NCBI GenBank assembly: GCA_036496385.1
Contig: DASXLD010000094.1
Span: 79,840-143,839 of the forward strand
Source: Schlegelella_A sp036496385
Lineage (GTDB): Bacteria; Pseudomonadota; Gammaproteobacteria; Burkholderiales; Burkholderiaceae_C
DNA: 64,000 nucleotides
Direction: 5' to 3'
The notes beneath the pieces are model-generated. The model searched no databases. It saw only the letters and a program-made list of their open reading frames with translations, and was not told where the DNA came from. Within the stretch, counting starts at the first letter, position 1. Each line of letters starts with the position of its first letter. Made by a program: the position numbers and the translations under genes. Below, piece after piece: positions 17,658-27,041 of this stretch.

Positions 17658-17675
17658 GGCGGGCGCGCGCCCGCC
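17658..17675. terminator. Perfect 18-bp GC palindrome between convergent genes
   Basis: GGCGGGCGC is followed directly by GCGCCCGCC, a perfect self-complementary 18-mer, 10 bp past the stop of the CFA-like gene and 3 bp past the stop of corA. Its position between convergent genes suggests a bidirectional transcription stop. There is no T-run on either side, so it is not a classical intrinsic terminator. Confidence 0.45.
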
Positions 17676-17678
17676 GCG

Positions 17679-18638
17679 CTAGCGAAGCCAGCCCTTGCGG
17701 CGAAAGTAGATGAACGGCGCCGCGACCGAGGCGACCATGAGCGCGATTGCGTAGACATAGCCGAAGCGCCAGTCGAGCTCCGGGATCGCCTTGAAGTTCA
17801 TCCCGTAGATGCTCGCGATCAGGGTCGGCGGCAGCAGCGCGACGCTGGCGACCGAGAAGATCTTGATGATCTTGTTCTGGTTGATGTTGATGAAGCCGAC
17901 GGTCGCATTCATCAGGAAGTTGATCTTGTCGAACAGGAACGTGCTGTGGCTGTCGAGCGAGTCGATGTCGCGCAGGATCTGGCGCGCCTCCTCGAACTGC
18001 TCGGCGCCGAGCAGGCGGCTTCGCATCATGAAGCTCACGGCACGCCGCGTATCCATCACGTTCCTGCGGATGCGGCCGTTCAGGTCCTCCTCGCGCGCGA
18101 TCGCCGACAGCGCCTCGCCCGCCGCCTGGTCGTTGACGTCCTGGCGCAGGACGCGCGCGCTCACGGCCTCGAGGCTGTCGTAGATGCCCTCGAGGGCATC
18201 GGCGGAGTACTCGGCGTCGGCGTCGTAGAGCTTGAGGAGGACGTCCTTGGCGTCCTCGATCAGCGCCGGGATGCGGCGCGCGCGCAGGCGCAGCAGACGG
18301 AACACCGGCAGCGCCTCGGCATGGACCGAGAACAGGATGTTCCTGAACAGAATGAATGCGACGCGGACGTTCCTCGGCGTCTCGTCGTCGATCAGGAAGT
18401 CGGAGCGGATGTGCAGCTCGCCGTTGTCTTCCTCGTAGAAGCGGGCCGATTCCTCGAGGTCCTCGTCGACGGCGTCGCTCGGAATGGTCAGGCCGAAACG
18501 CTCGGCGACCCAGCCTTTCTCTTCCTCGGTCGGTGCCTCGAGGTCGACCCAAACCGGCCTGAGGTCGGCAAGAGCACCGAGGCTTTCGATCTCTTCCTGG
18601 AAGAGGCGGCCGCTGGCCAGCGTGAAGACGTTCAGCAT
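17679..18638 (-). CDS. corA: CorA-type magnesium/cobalt transporter
   Basis: The 319-residue protein has a large cytoplasmic N-terminal domain and two C-terminal transmembrane helices. The diagnostic pore motif YGMNF lies between them (ASIYGMNFKAIPELDWRFG), and FLFDKINFLMNATVGFININ forms the end of the stalk helix. CorA forms a pentamer that imports Mg2+ down the membrane potential, gated by intracellular Mg2+. I choose the ATG at 18638 because GGAG lies 5 nt upstream and MLNVFTLASGRL is a normal CorA beginning; the frame stays open to 18785, but that part lacks family character. It is divergent from hpf. Confidence 0.92.
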   Translation of the reverse strand: MLNVFTLASGRLFQEEIESLGALADLRPVWVDLEAPTEEEKGWVAERFGLTIPSDAVDEDLEESARFYEEDNGELHIRSDFLIDDETPRNVRVAFILFRNILFSVHAEALPVFRLLRLRARRIPALIEDAKDVLLKLYDADAEYSADALEGIYDSLEAVSARVLRQDVNDQAAGEALSAIAREEDLNGRIRRNVMDTRRAVSFMMRSRLLGAEQFEEARQILRDIDSLDSHSTFLFDKINFLMNATVGFININQNKIIKIFSVASVALLPPTLIASIYGMNFKAIPELDWRFGYVYAIALMVASVAAPFIYFRRKGWLR

Positions 18639-18886
18639 GGAAGCTCCGGCGAGCATGACCCGGCTCGCCAGGAGCGAACGGTCACCGTGGGTGAGAAAAA
18701 AGCAAGAACGTCGTCTCGAGATGCGGTGACAAATTATCGCATCGGCATCACCGACTGCGCGAGCGGAGCGTGTGCCGTTCGCCACGGGGATAGACTGGCC
18801 CTGGCATGCCCGACGACCCTTCCGGCGAGAAAGGCTTCGACGCCTCTGCTACCGTTTCCTGCCGCACTCCCGAAAGGATTTCGCCC

Positions 18887-19228
18887 ATGAACCTGACGAT
18901 CAGCGGTCATCACCTCGAAGTGACGCCGGCGCTGCGCGAATACGTTCTCGCCAAGCTCGACCGGATCACGCGCCACTTCGACCAGGTAGTCGACATCACG
19001 GTGCTGCTCTCGATCGAGAAGCCGGCCGAGAAGGAACGACGCCAGCGAGCCGAGGTGACCGTGCACGTCAAGGGCAAAGACCTGTTCGCCGAGTGCACGT
19101 CGGAGGATCTTTACGCAGCGATCGACCAGCTGATGGACAAGCTCGACCGCCAGGTCGTCCGCCACAAGGACCGCGTCCAGGACCACCACCACACCGCATC
19201 GAAGCGGATCGACGCGACGCTGCCCTGA
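18887..19228 (+). CDS. hpf: Ribosome hibernation promoting factor, short form
   Basis: The 113-residue protein matches the RaiA/HPF domain: MNLTISGHHLEVTPALREYV, KLDRITRHFDQVVDITVLL, and AEVTVHVKGKDLFAE. HPF binds the 30S decoding region and promotes 100S ribosome dimers in stationary phase. A GAAAGGA Shine-Dalgarno lies upstream of the ATG. In most proteobacteria the order is rpoN-hpf-ptsN; here rpoN is absent upstream and corA lies there, divergent. The gene leads a likely hpf-ptsN-hprK unit. Confidence 0.93.
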   Translation: MNLTISGHHLEVTPALREYVLAKLDRITRHFDQVVDITVLLSIEKPAEKERRQRAEVTVHVKGKDLFAECTSEDLYAAIDQLMDKLDRQVVRHKDRVQDHHHTASKRIDATLP

Positions 19229-19372
19229 GGGCGCGGCCGGGCGGTGTTGCCGGCGCGCAGCACCGCGCTGCCGTCGGGCGCCCGAAGCCACTCAAACCCG
19301 GCAACCCCGCTCCCCGAACTTCATAATTCATCGTTTCGTCACACGCCCGCGCGCGACCGCCTCCGCCCGCCC

Positions 19373-19843
19373 ATGAATCGACTCGCTGCCATCCTGTCCG
19401 TCGTCGACGTTGTCGTCGACGTCGACGCCACCAGCAAGAAGCGGACGTTCGAGCAGGCCGGGCTGCTGTTCGAGAACCAGCACTCGATCGCTCGGGCGAC
19501 GGTGACCGACAACCTGTTTGCGCGCGAGCGGCTCGGCTCGACCGGCCTCGGCCACGGCGTCGCGATTCCGCACGGCCGCATCAAGGGGCTCAAGAACCCG
19601 CTCGCCGCGGTGCTCCGGGTGCGCCAGCCGATCGCCTTCGACGCCCCCGATGACGAGCCGGTCTCGCTGCTGATCTTCCTGCTCGTCCCGGAAGCGGCGA
19701 CGCAGCGCCACCTCGAGATCCTGTCCGAGATCGCCGAGATGCTCTCCGATCGCGAGCTTCGCGAACGCCTGAAGGCCGAGCCCATGGCAGCCGAGGTGCA
19801 CCGGCTCATCGCCGCCTGGGAGCCGCTGAAGTCGGTCGCTTGA
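19373..19843 (+). CDS. ptsN: PTS IIA-Ntr regulatory protein
   Basis: The 156-residue EIIA domain of the fructose/nitrogen type contains the phosphorylation-site motif GHGVAIPHGRIKGL with its active histidine, plus VSLLIFLLVPEAATQRHLEIL. PtsN is phosphorylated by the PTS-Ntr chain and regulates potassium transport, nitrogen and envelope stress functions rather than sugar uptake. I choose the ATG at 19373, since the upstream in-frame region is Pro/Ser-rich and unlike the family. The 144-bp gap after hpf shows no clear terminator, so co-transcription is likely. Neither ptsP nor ptsH is in the window. Confidence 0.92.
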   Translation: MNRLAAILSVVDVVVDVDATSKKRTFEQAGLLFENQHSIARATVTDNLFARERLGSTGLGHGVAIPHGRIKGLKNPLAAVLRVRQPIAFDAPDDEPVSLLIFLLVPEAATQRHLEILSEIAEMLSDRELRERLKAEPMAAEVHRLIAAWEPLKSVA

Positions 19844-19937
19844 GGGCGAACGCGAAGGCCATGCGTCGGGCCGCTGTCGAGCCCGGCGTGGCGGACACCG
19901 CGAGCAATCAACCGGGGGCCGCCATCGGGGCCGAGTC

Positions 19938-20888
19938 ATGAAACCGACCGTCATCAGCGCCGAGGCGATGTTCGAGGAGTTCCGTGCCACCCTGCACTGG
20001 GAGTGGATCGCCGGCCATGCCCACCCCGAGCGCCATTTCGACGAAGCCGCGGTGCGCGACGCGCGCTCGGCGGCCGACCTGGTCGGCTACCTCAACTACA
20101 TCCACCCCAATCGCGTCCAGATCGTCGGTCGGCGCGAGGTCGCGTACCTCAATCAGCCCAATCCCGAGGTCAACGAGCGTCGCATCTCGCGCATCTTCAC
20201 CCTCGAGCCGCCGGTGCTGATCTGCGCCGACAGCCAGGTGCCGCCGGATCGGCTGGTTGCGCTCTGCGACCGCGCCGACATTCCGCTCTTCGTCACCGAG
20301 GAATCGGCAGGCCATGTCATCGACGTCGTCCGCGGCTACCTCAGCCAGCATTTCGCCGAGCGGACGACGCGCCACGGCGTCTTCATGGACATCCTCGGCA
20401 TCGGCGTCCTGCTCACCGGCGAATCGGGGCTCGGCAAGAGCGAGCTCGGCCTCGAGCTGATCTCGCGCGGCCACGGCCTCGTCGCCGACGACGCGGTCGA
20501 TCTCTATCGCGTCTCGCAGACCGCGCTCGAAGGCCGCTGCCCCGACCTGCTGATGAACCTGCTCGAGGTGCGCGGCATCGGTCTGCTCGATATCAAGGCG
20601 ATCTTCGGCGAGACCGCCGTGCGCCGGAAGATGCGCCTGAAGCTGATCGTCCATCTCGTCCGCAAGGAGACGATGGACCGCGACTTCGAGCGCTTGCCTT
20701 ACGAGCCGCTCAGCGAAGACATCCTCGAGGTGCCGGTGCGAAAGACCGTGATCGCGGTCGATGCCGGCCGCAACCTGGCGGTGCTCGTCGAGGCGGCGGT
20801 GCGCAACACGATCCTGCAGTTGCGCGGCATCGACACCTACGCCGAGTTCATCGCCCGCCACCACAAGGCGATGGGCAAGGTCGACTAG
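19938..20888 (+). CDS. hprK: HPr kinase/phosphorylase
   Basis: The 316-residue enzyme has the Walker A motif GESGLGKS at residues 161-168 and the HprK signature LEVRGIGLLDIKAIFG. The N-terminal domain (about residues 1-130) is the substrate-recognition part. HprK phosphorylates and dephosphorylates a serine in HPr, linking the PTS to regulation; in betaproteobacteria it usually follows ptsN, as here. rapZ, which often follows, is absent: the next gene is fur on the opposite strand, with only 13 bp between the two stops. Confidence 0.94.
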   Translation: MKPTVISAEAMFEEFRATLHWEWIAGHAHPERHFDEAAVRDARSAADLVGYLNYIHPNRVQIVGRREVAYLNQPNPEVNERRISRIFTLEPPVLICADSQVPPDRLVALCDRADIPLFVTEESAGHVIDVVRGYLSQHFAERTTRHGVFMDILGIGVLLTGESGLGKSELGLELISRGHGLVADDAVDLYRVSQTALEGRCPDLLMNLLEVRGIGLLDIKAIFGETAVRRKMRLKLIVHLVRKETMDRDFERLPYEPLSEDILEVPVRKTVIAVDAGRNLAVLVEAAVRNTILQLRGIDTYAEFIARHHKAMGKVD

Positions 20889-20901
20889 CTCGCGACGAGC
20901 G

Positions 20902-21330
20902 TCACTTGTTCCTGAAGACGCAGTTCTTCTTCGTGCACGCCGCGTAGAGCGCGAGGGCGTGATCCTGCAGCTCGAAACCGCGCGTCGTCGCGATCGAGCG
21001 CTGGCGCTTCTCGATCTCGGCGTCGAAGAATTCCTCGACCCGGCCGCAGTCGAGGCAGACGAGGTGGTCGTGGTGCTTGCCCTCGTTGAGCTCGAACACC
21101 GCCTTGCCGCTCTCGAAATGGTTGCGCGACAGGATGCCGGCCTGCTCGAACTGCATCAGCACGCGGTAGACGGTCGCCAGGCCGATGTCGGCGTGATCGG
21201 CGAGAAGGACGCGAAAGACGTCCTCGGCGCTCATGTGGCGCTGGGTCGTGTTCTGGAAGACCTCGAGAACCTTGATGCGCGGCAGCGTCGCCTTCAGGCC
21301 GCTGTTCTTCAATTCTTCGGCGTGGGTCAT
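20902..21330 (-). CDS. fur: Ferric uptake regulator
   Basis: The 142-residue protein has a winged-helix DNA-binding domain (residues 1-85, LKATLPRIKVLEVFQ and IGLATVYRVLMQFEQAGIL). The dimerisation/metal-binding domain contains GKHHDHLVCLDCGRVEEF, including the HHDH metal site and the CxxC. With Fe2+ bound, Fur represses iron-uptake genes. It is divergent from bamE, a conserved betaproteobacterial arrangement, with a 108-bp shared promoter region. I see no clear Fur box there at the eye level. Confidence 0.95.
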   Translation of the reverse strand: MTHAEELKNSGLKATLPRIKVLEVFQNTTQRHMSAEDVFRVLLADHADIGLATVYRVLMQFEQAGILSRNHFESGKAVFELNEGKHHDHLVCLDCGRVEEFFDAEIEKRQRSIATTRGFELQDHALALYAACTKKNCVFRNK

Positions 21331-21438
21331 GGCGGTCAGGCGAGGCGCGGGGCCGAGAGGTGCGCCGGTAGAATCGCCGCATCATACGAGCTTGGCGCGC
21401 GCCTCGGCGGGTGCCGCGCGAACGCCCCGACCGCCTTC

Positions 21439-21975
21439 ATGCCCACTTCTCGCGTCCCTCGCGCCGCGGCCGCCGCCCTCGTCGGCGTGGCCCTTGCCGG
21501 CTGCCAGTCGCTGCAGACGTCCGAGAGCTTCCTCGGCGTCATCACGCCCTATCGCGTCGAGGTCGTTCAGGGCAACGTCGTCACGAGCGAGCAGATCGCT
21601 CTCGTCAAGACCGGCCAGACGCGCGCTCAGGTCCGCGACGCCCTCGGCTCGCCGCTCCTCACCGATCCCTTCCACACCGACCGCTGGGACTACGTCTTCA
21701 CGATCCGTCGCGCCGGCGCCGCGCCGCAGCTGCGACGCGTCGTCGTCCGCTTCAAGGACGACGTGCTGGCGAGCATCGAGGGCGGCGAGGACCTGCCGAG
21801 CGAGCACGATTTCGTCGCGTCGATCGACACCTTCAAGACCGCGCGCAACGCACCGCCGCTCGTCCTCAGCGAGGAACAGGTCAAGGCGCTGCCGGTGCCG
21901 GCGAAGCCCCTTGCGGCCGAGCCGGTGCCGCCGGTCCCCGCCCGCACCTACCCGCCGCTCGAGCCGCGCTCATGA
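21439..21975 (+). CDS. bamE: Outer membrane assembly lipoprotein BamE
   Basis: The 178-residue lipoprotein has a signal peptide ending in the lipobox VALAGC (Cys about residue 24). The SmpA/OmlA fold follows: ITPYRVEVVQGNVVTSEQI and VKTGQTRAQVRDALGSPLLTD, then FHTDRWDYVFT. BamE stabilises the BamA-BamD interaction in the beta-barrel assembly machine at the periplasmic face of the outer membrane. The Pro-rich C-terminal tail (after residue 140) is longer than in E. coli BamE (113 residues), as is usual in betaproteobacteria. It is followed by dapB after 70 bp. Confidence 0.93.
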   Translation: MPTSRVPRAAAAALVGVALAGCQSLQTSESFLGVITPYRVEVVQGNVVTSEQIALVKTGQTRAQVRDALGSPLLTDPFHTDRWDYVFTIRRAGAAPQLRRVVVRFKDDVLASIEGGEDLPSEHDFVASIDTFKTARNAPPLVLSEEQVKALPVPAKPLAAEPVPPVPARTYPPLEPRS

Positions 21976-22045
21976 GACGCCCGGGACGATTGGCCTCGAC
22001 CGCCCGAGGGGACAGGATCCTTTCGGGACCGGCGCGCCGGCGCTC

Positions 22046-22867
22046 ATGACGAGCGCCGGCCCGCGCCGCCGAGTCGCCATCGCGGGCGCATCCGGCCGAA
22101 TGGGCCGTGCGCTCGTCGAGGCACTGGCGACGAGCCCGGACCTCGCCCTCGCCGGCGCCTTCGACGTCGTCGGCAGTCCCGCGATCGGCAGCGACGCAAG
22201 CGCCTTCCTCGGCAAGGACAGCGGCGTCGTCGTCACTACCGACGTACGCGCCGCGCTGGCGGCGAGCCAGGTGCTGATCGACTTCACGCGGCCCGCGGGA
22301 ACGCTCGCCCATCTCGCGCTTTGTCGCGAGCTCGGCATCGCCGCGGTGGTCGGCACGACCGGGTTCGACGCGGCCCAGAAGGACGTGATCGCTGCCTGCG
22401 CCGAGCACATCGCCATCGTCCTCGCGCCGAACATGAGCGTCGGCGTCAACGTCGTCCTGAAGCTGCTCGACGTCGCCGCCCGCGCGCTCGCCGAGGGCTT
22501 CGATGTCGAGATCGTCGAGACCCACCATCGGATGAAGGTCGACGCGCCGAGCGGCACCGCGCTGCGCATGGGCGAGATCGTCGCCGCGGCGCAGGGCAAG
22601 TCGCTCGACAGCGCCGCCGTCTACGACCGCGACGGCGAGCGCCGGCCCGGGACGATCGGCTTCGCGTCGCTGCGCGGCGGCGACATCGTCGGCGACCACA
22701 CGGCGATGTTCGCCGGCACCGGCGAGCGGATCGAGCTCACGCACCGCTCGTCGAGCCGCGCCACCTATGCCGACGGCAGCCTGCGGGCGGCGCGCTTCGT
22801 CCTGCAGAAGCGCTCGGGCCTGTTCGGCATGGACGACGTGCTCGGGCTCGGAGCGCTCGGCCGATGA
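22046..22867 (+). CDS. dapB: 4-hydroxy-tetrahydrodipicolinate reductase
   Basis: The 273-residue enzyme of the lysine/meso-diaminopimelate pathway uses NAD(P)H to reduce 4-hydroxy-tetrahydrodipicolinate. It has the nucleotide-binding motif VAIAGASGRMGRALVEAL, the active-site signature EIVETHHRMKVDAPSGTA (catalytic His pair and Lys), and GTTGF. The ATG at 22046 gives a normal family length. It lies in the conserved bamE-dapB-exbB order; exbB starts 10 bp downstream. Confidence 0.95.
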   Translation: MTSAGPRRRVAIAGASGRMGRALVEALATSPDLALAGAFDVVGSPAIGSDASAFLGKDSGVVVTTDVRAALAASQVLIDFTRPAGTLAHLALCRELGIAAVVGTTGFDAAQKDVIAACAEHIAIVLAPNMSVGVNVVLKLLDVAARALAEGFDVEIVETHHRMKVDAPSGTALRMGEIVAAAQGKSLDSAAVYDRDGERRPGTIGFASLRGGDIVGDHTAMFAGTGERIELTHRSSSRATYADGSLRAARFVLQKRSGLFGMDDVLGLGALGR

Positions 22868-22877
22868 GTGCCACCAC

Positions 22878-23531
<654 letters not shown>

Positions 23532-23558
23532 AGCCCGCCGGCGTCGCCCGCGAATAAC

Positions 23559-23975
23559 ATGGCCTTCGGCCGCCTCGAACGCAATCCCGGCGCGCAGCCG
23601 ATGAGCGACATCAACATGACGCCGCTGATCGACGTCATGCTCGTGCTGCTCGTGATCTTCATGATCACCGCGCCGCTCATGACCTCGAGCCTCAAGCTCG
23701 ATCTGCCGAAGTCCGACGCTGCCCAGCCGGGCGACACGCCGCAGTTCGTCAGCGTCGCCCTCGACAAGGACGGGCGCATCTTCTACGGCGAGGAAGCAGT
23801 CGACGCGGCGGCGTTCGCCGAGCGTGTCGAGGCCGCGGCCAGGCGCAACCCGCAAACCGAGGTTCAGCTACGCGCCGACAAGGCCGTTGCCTACGGCCGC
23901 GTCGCCGAGCTGATCGGCGTCGTTCAGAAGGCCGGGCTGTCGCGGATCGGCTTCGTCACCGAGCCCGAGAAGTAG
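23559..23975 (+). CDS. exbD: Biopolymer transport protein ExbD/TolR
   Basis: The 138-residue protein has a short cytoplasmic leader, a single transmembrane helix (INMTPLIDVMLVLLVIFMIT) carrying the essential Asp in PLIDVMLVLL, and a periplasmic domain ending QKAGLSRIGFVTEPEK. It forms the ion-channel complex with the upstream ExbB; the genes are 27 bp apart. The helix Asp is the proton-carrying residue in characterised homologues. Confidence 0.88.
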   Translation: MAFGRLERNPGAQPMSDINMTPLIDVMLVLLVIFMITAPLMTSSLKLDLPKSDAAQPGDTPQFVSVALDKDGRIFYGEEAVDAAAFAERVEAAARRNPQTEVQLRADKAVAYGRVAELIGVVQKAGLSRIGFVTEPEK

Positions 23976-23990
23976 GCGGCGGCGGCCGCG

Positions 23991-24218
23991 TCAGTGGGTC
24001 GGCCGGGCGGCGTCGCCGTCGTGCCCCGGCTGTTCGGCCGGCGTCGGAGCGCTCTTCGGCCGCGGGCTGCGCACGGGGATGTTCGAGCCGGTGCGGTATT
24101 CGAGCGGCTCTCTGGTCGTGGTCGCACCTGCGGTTTGCGGATCCGGCGCGGCGCAAGCGACGACGAGGAGGACGGCGGGGGCAGCGAGGGCGACGGCGAG
24201 GTAGCGAAACGGGGTCAT
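23991..24218 (-). CDS. Small predicted lipoprotein with EYRTGSNIPVR motif
   Basis: This 75-residue product starts MTPFRYLAVALAAPAV and reaches a lipobox LVVAC at about residues 19-23, so it is probably anchored in the outer membrane. The mature part is short, Pro/Ala-rich and carries EYRTGSNIPVR; similar RTGSxIP motifs recur in small betaproteobacterial proteins of unknown function. I chose the ATG at 24218 over the one at 24242 because it puts the hydrophobic core at the N-terminus. A TATAGT -10-like hexamer lies on the minus strand at 24256-24251. The gene is convergent with exbD (15-bp gap). Confidence 0.65.
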   Translation of the reverse strand: MTPFRYLAVALAAPAVLLVVACAAPDPQTAGATTTREPLEYRTGSNIPVRSPRPKSAPTPAEQPGHDGDAARPTH

Positions 24219-24332
24219 GGTCGGGATCGAGGTCGAGTGCAAAGCCCGGCACTATAGCGAGAAGGGCCGCCGTCCCCTGCCCGGAGAGATCTATGCGCGG
24301 CGCTCGCAAGGTGCGGCGCGAGGCGCGTTTCT

Positions 24333-24338
24333 ATAATC
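24333..24338 (+). promoter_or_regulatory. Predicted -10 element for leuS
   Basis: A perfect TATAAT stands out in this GC-rich region, 31 bp before the leuS ATG. No good TTGACA-like hexamer lies 16-18 bp upstream, so either the -35 is weak or an activator helps. It would start transcription near 24345 and drive leuS-lptE-holA. Confidence 0.5.
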
Positions 24339-24369
24339 GATCGATGCCCGCCCGCCGCATTGCTCTCGC

Positions 24370-27039
24370 ATGAAGGCCGATTTCGAACCCCACGACATCG
24401 AACAGGTAGCGCAGCACGCGTGGGCTGCCGCCGATGCCTATCGCGTCCGCGAGGATCCGGCGCGGCCCAAGTACTACGCCTGCTCGATGCTGCCCTACCC
24501 GAGCGGCCGGCTCCACATGGGGCATGTGCGCAACTACACGATCAACGACATGCTGACGCGCCAGCTGCGCATGACCGGCATGAACGTGCTGATGCCGATG
24601 GGCTGGGACGCGTTCGGCCTGCCGGCGGAGAACGCGGCGATGAAGAACGGCGTTCCGCCGGCCCGCTGGACGCGCGAGAACATCGGCGCGATGAAAGCGC
24701 AGATGCAGGCGCTCGGGCTGGCGATCGACTGGAGCCGCGAGATCGCGACCTGCGACCCGTCGTACTACCGCTGGAACCAGTGGTTCTTCCTGAAGCTGCT
24801 CGAGGCCGGCATCGCCGAGCGGCGCACGCAGACTGTCAACTGGGATCCGGTCGACCAGACCGTGCTCGCCAACGAGCAGGTCATCGAGGGGCGCGGCTGG
24901 CGCTCGGGCGCGCTGGTCGAGAAGCGCGAGATCCCCGGCTACTACCTGAAGATCACGCGCTACGCCGAGGAGCTGCTCGAGTGCGTGCAAAGCGGCCTGC
25001 CGGGCTGGCCCGAACGCGTCAAGGTGATGCAGGAGCACTGGCTCGGCAAGAGCGAAGGCGTGCGCTTCGCTTTCCTGCACGACATTCGCGCCAAGGACGG
25101 CAAGCCGATCGGCGGCGGTCGCCTCTACGTCTTCACGACGCGCGCCGACACGATCATGGGCGTGACCTTCTGCGCCGTCGCACCCGAGCATCCGCTTGCC
25201 CTGCGCGCGGCCGCGGCGAACCCGGCCGTCGCCGCCTTCATCGAGTCGTGCAAGGTCGGCGGCACGACCGAGGCCGAGGTCGCGATGCAGGACAAGCGAG
25301 GCATCGACACCGGCCTCGTCGTCGAGCACCCGCTCAGCCACGAAAAGATTCCGCTCTGGATCGGCAACTACGTGCTGATCGGATACGGTGATGGCGCGGT
25401 GATGGGGGTTCCCGGGCACGACCAACGCGACTTCGAGTTCGCGCTTCGGTACGGGATCGACATCCAGCAGGTGATCCACGTCGACGGCCAGGACTTCTCC
25501 TACGAGCGCTGGCAGGACTGGTACGCCGACACGTCGTGCAGCCTCACCATCAACTCCGACGTCTACAGCGGGCTCGCGTACGACGCGGCGATCGACGCCG
25601 TCGCCAATGCGCTCGGCCATCGCGGCCTCGGCGGCAAGCAGACGACCTGGCGCCTGCGCGACTGGGGGATCAGCCGGCAGCGCTACTGGGGAACGCCGAT
25701 CCCGATCGTCCACTGCGACGCGTGCGGCGTCGTCCCGGTGCCCGAGAGCGAGCTGCCGGTCGTCCTGCCCGAGGACCTGATCCCCGACGGCAGCGGAAAC
25801 CCGCTCAGCAGGCACCGGGCGTTCATCGACGTCGCCTGCCCGAAGTGCCGCGGCGCCGCGCGCCGCGAGACCGACACGATGGACACCTTCGTCGACAGCG
25901 CGTGGTACTTCATGCGCTACTGCGACCCGAAGCTCGAACTAGCGATGGTCGGTTCGGGCACGCACTACTGGATGCCGATGGACCAGTACATCGGCGGCAT
26001 TGAGCACGCGATCCTGCACCTCCTCTACGCGCGCTTCTGGACCAAGGTGATGCGCGACATGAAGATGGTCGCGATCGACGAGCCGTTCACCAAGCTGCTG
26101 ACCCAGGGCATGGTGCTCAACCACGTCTGGGCGCGCGCGACGTCGCAAGGCGGCGTCGAATACTTCCCGCCCGACGAGGTCACCCCGGTCGATGAAAAAG
26201 TCGATGCCCTCTCGGAGGGAGCAGATGGGGAGGGAGCAACCCTGAAAGCGTCGGCGCCGCGCTCCGGCCGCCTCGCCGACGGAACGCAAGTCACGTACCG
26301 CGGCATGCTGAAGATGGGCAAGACCGAGCGCAACGGCGTCGACCCGCAGGAGCTGATCGACCGCTTCGGTGCCGACACGGCGCGGCTGTTCGTCATGTTC
26401 GCTTCGCCGCCCGAGCAGACGCTCGAGTGGAACAACGCCGGCGTCGAGGGCGCGAACCGGTTTCTTCGTCGGCTCTGGAAGTTCGCCGCGAAGAACGCCG
26501 ACGCGATCGACTCGGCGCCGGCACGAGGCCCTGTGCACGGCGTCGCACCGGCGCTTCGCCACGAGATCCATTCGGTGCTGCGCCAGGTCAGCTACGACTA
26601 CGACCGGATGCAATACAACACCGTCGTCTCGGGCGCGATGAAGCTGCTCAACGCGCTCGAGGCGCATGCCGGCGGCAAGTCGGTCGCGCCGGCGCCGCTG
26701 CGCGAAGGCGTCGGCATTCTGCTGCGCGTGCTCTATCCAGTCTGCCCGCACATGACGTGGTTGCTCTGGAGCGAGCTCGGCTTCGCCGCCGAGCTTGGCG
26801 ACCTGCTCGACGCGCCGTGGCCCGGAGTCGACGACAGCGCGCTTGCCCGGGCCGAGATCGAGCTCGTGTTGCAGATCAACGGCAAGTTGCGCGGCGCAAT
26901 CCGCGTCCCGGCAGGCGCTGGCAAGGACGACATCGAAGCCGCCGCGCTGGCGACATCGGAGTTCGCGAAGTTCGCCGAGGGTCGCGAGCCGAAGAAGGTC
27001 GTCGTCGTTCCCGGCCGCCTCGTCAACATCGTCGTCTAG
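24370..27039 (+). CDS. leuS: Leucyl-tRNA synthetase (atypical KMSKS and an insert)
   Basis: The 889-residue class I synthetase charges tRNA-Leu. HIGH appears as HMGH (residues 49-52, in YPSGRLHMGHVRNYT), and the editing (CP1) domain keeps the threonine-rich loop VFTTRADTIMGVTF and the Asp motif GVPGHDQRDFEFA. The catalytic core GIEHAILHLLYARF is normal. Two points are odd. The KMSKS loop reads KMGKT (residues 648-652, LKMGKTERNGVDPQ). Just before it, about residues 608-637 form a low-complexity insert (EKVDALSEGADGEGATLKAS) not found in typical homologues. The frame is intact and the rest looks functional. lptE starts 2 bp after the stop. Confidence 0.95.
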   Translation: MKADFEPHDIEQVAQHAWAAADAYRVREDPARPKYYACSMLPYPSGRLHMGHVRNYTINDMLTRQLRMTGMNVLMPMGWDAFGLPAENAAMKNGVPPARWTRENIGAMKAQMQALGLAIDWSREIATCDPSYYRWNQWFFLKLLEAGIAERRTQTVNWDPVDQTVLANEQVIEGRGWRSGALVEKREIPGYYLKITRYAEELLECVQSGLPGWPERVKVMQEHWLGKSEGVRFAFLHDIRAKDGKPIGGGRLYVFTTRADTIMGVTFCAVAPEHPLALRAAAANPAVAAFIESCKVGGTTEAEVAMQDKRGIDTGLVVEHPLSHEKIPLWIGNYVLIGYGDGAVMGVPGHDQRDFEFALRYGIDIQQVIHVDGQDFSYERWQDWYADTSCSLTINSDVYSGLAYDAAIDAVANALGHRGLGGKQTTWRLRDWGISRQRYWGTPIPIVHCDACGVVPVPESELPVVLPEDLIPDGSGNPLSRHRAFIDVACPKCRGAARRETDTMDTFVDSAWYFMRYCDPKLELAMVGSGTHYWMPMDQYIGGIEHAILHLLYARFWTKVMRDMKMVAIDEPFTKLLTQGMVLNHVWARATSQGGVEYFPPDEVTPVDEKVDALSEGADGEGATLKASAPRSGRLADGTQVTYRGMLKMGKTERNGVDPQELIDRFGADTARLFVMFASPPEQTLEWNNAGVEGANRFLRRLWKFAAKNADAIDSAPARGPVHGVAPALRHEIHSVLRQVSYDYDRMQYNTVVSGAMKLLNALEAHAGGKSVAPAPLREGVGILLRVLYPVCPHMTWLLWSELGFAAELGDLLDAPWPGVDDSALARAEIELVLQINGKLRGAIRVPAGAGKDDIEAAALATSEFAKFAEGREPKKVVVVPGRLVNIVV

Positions 27040-27041
27040 GG

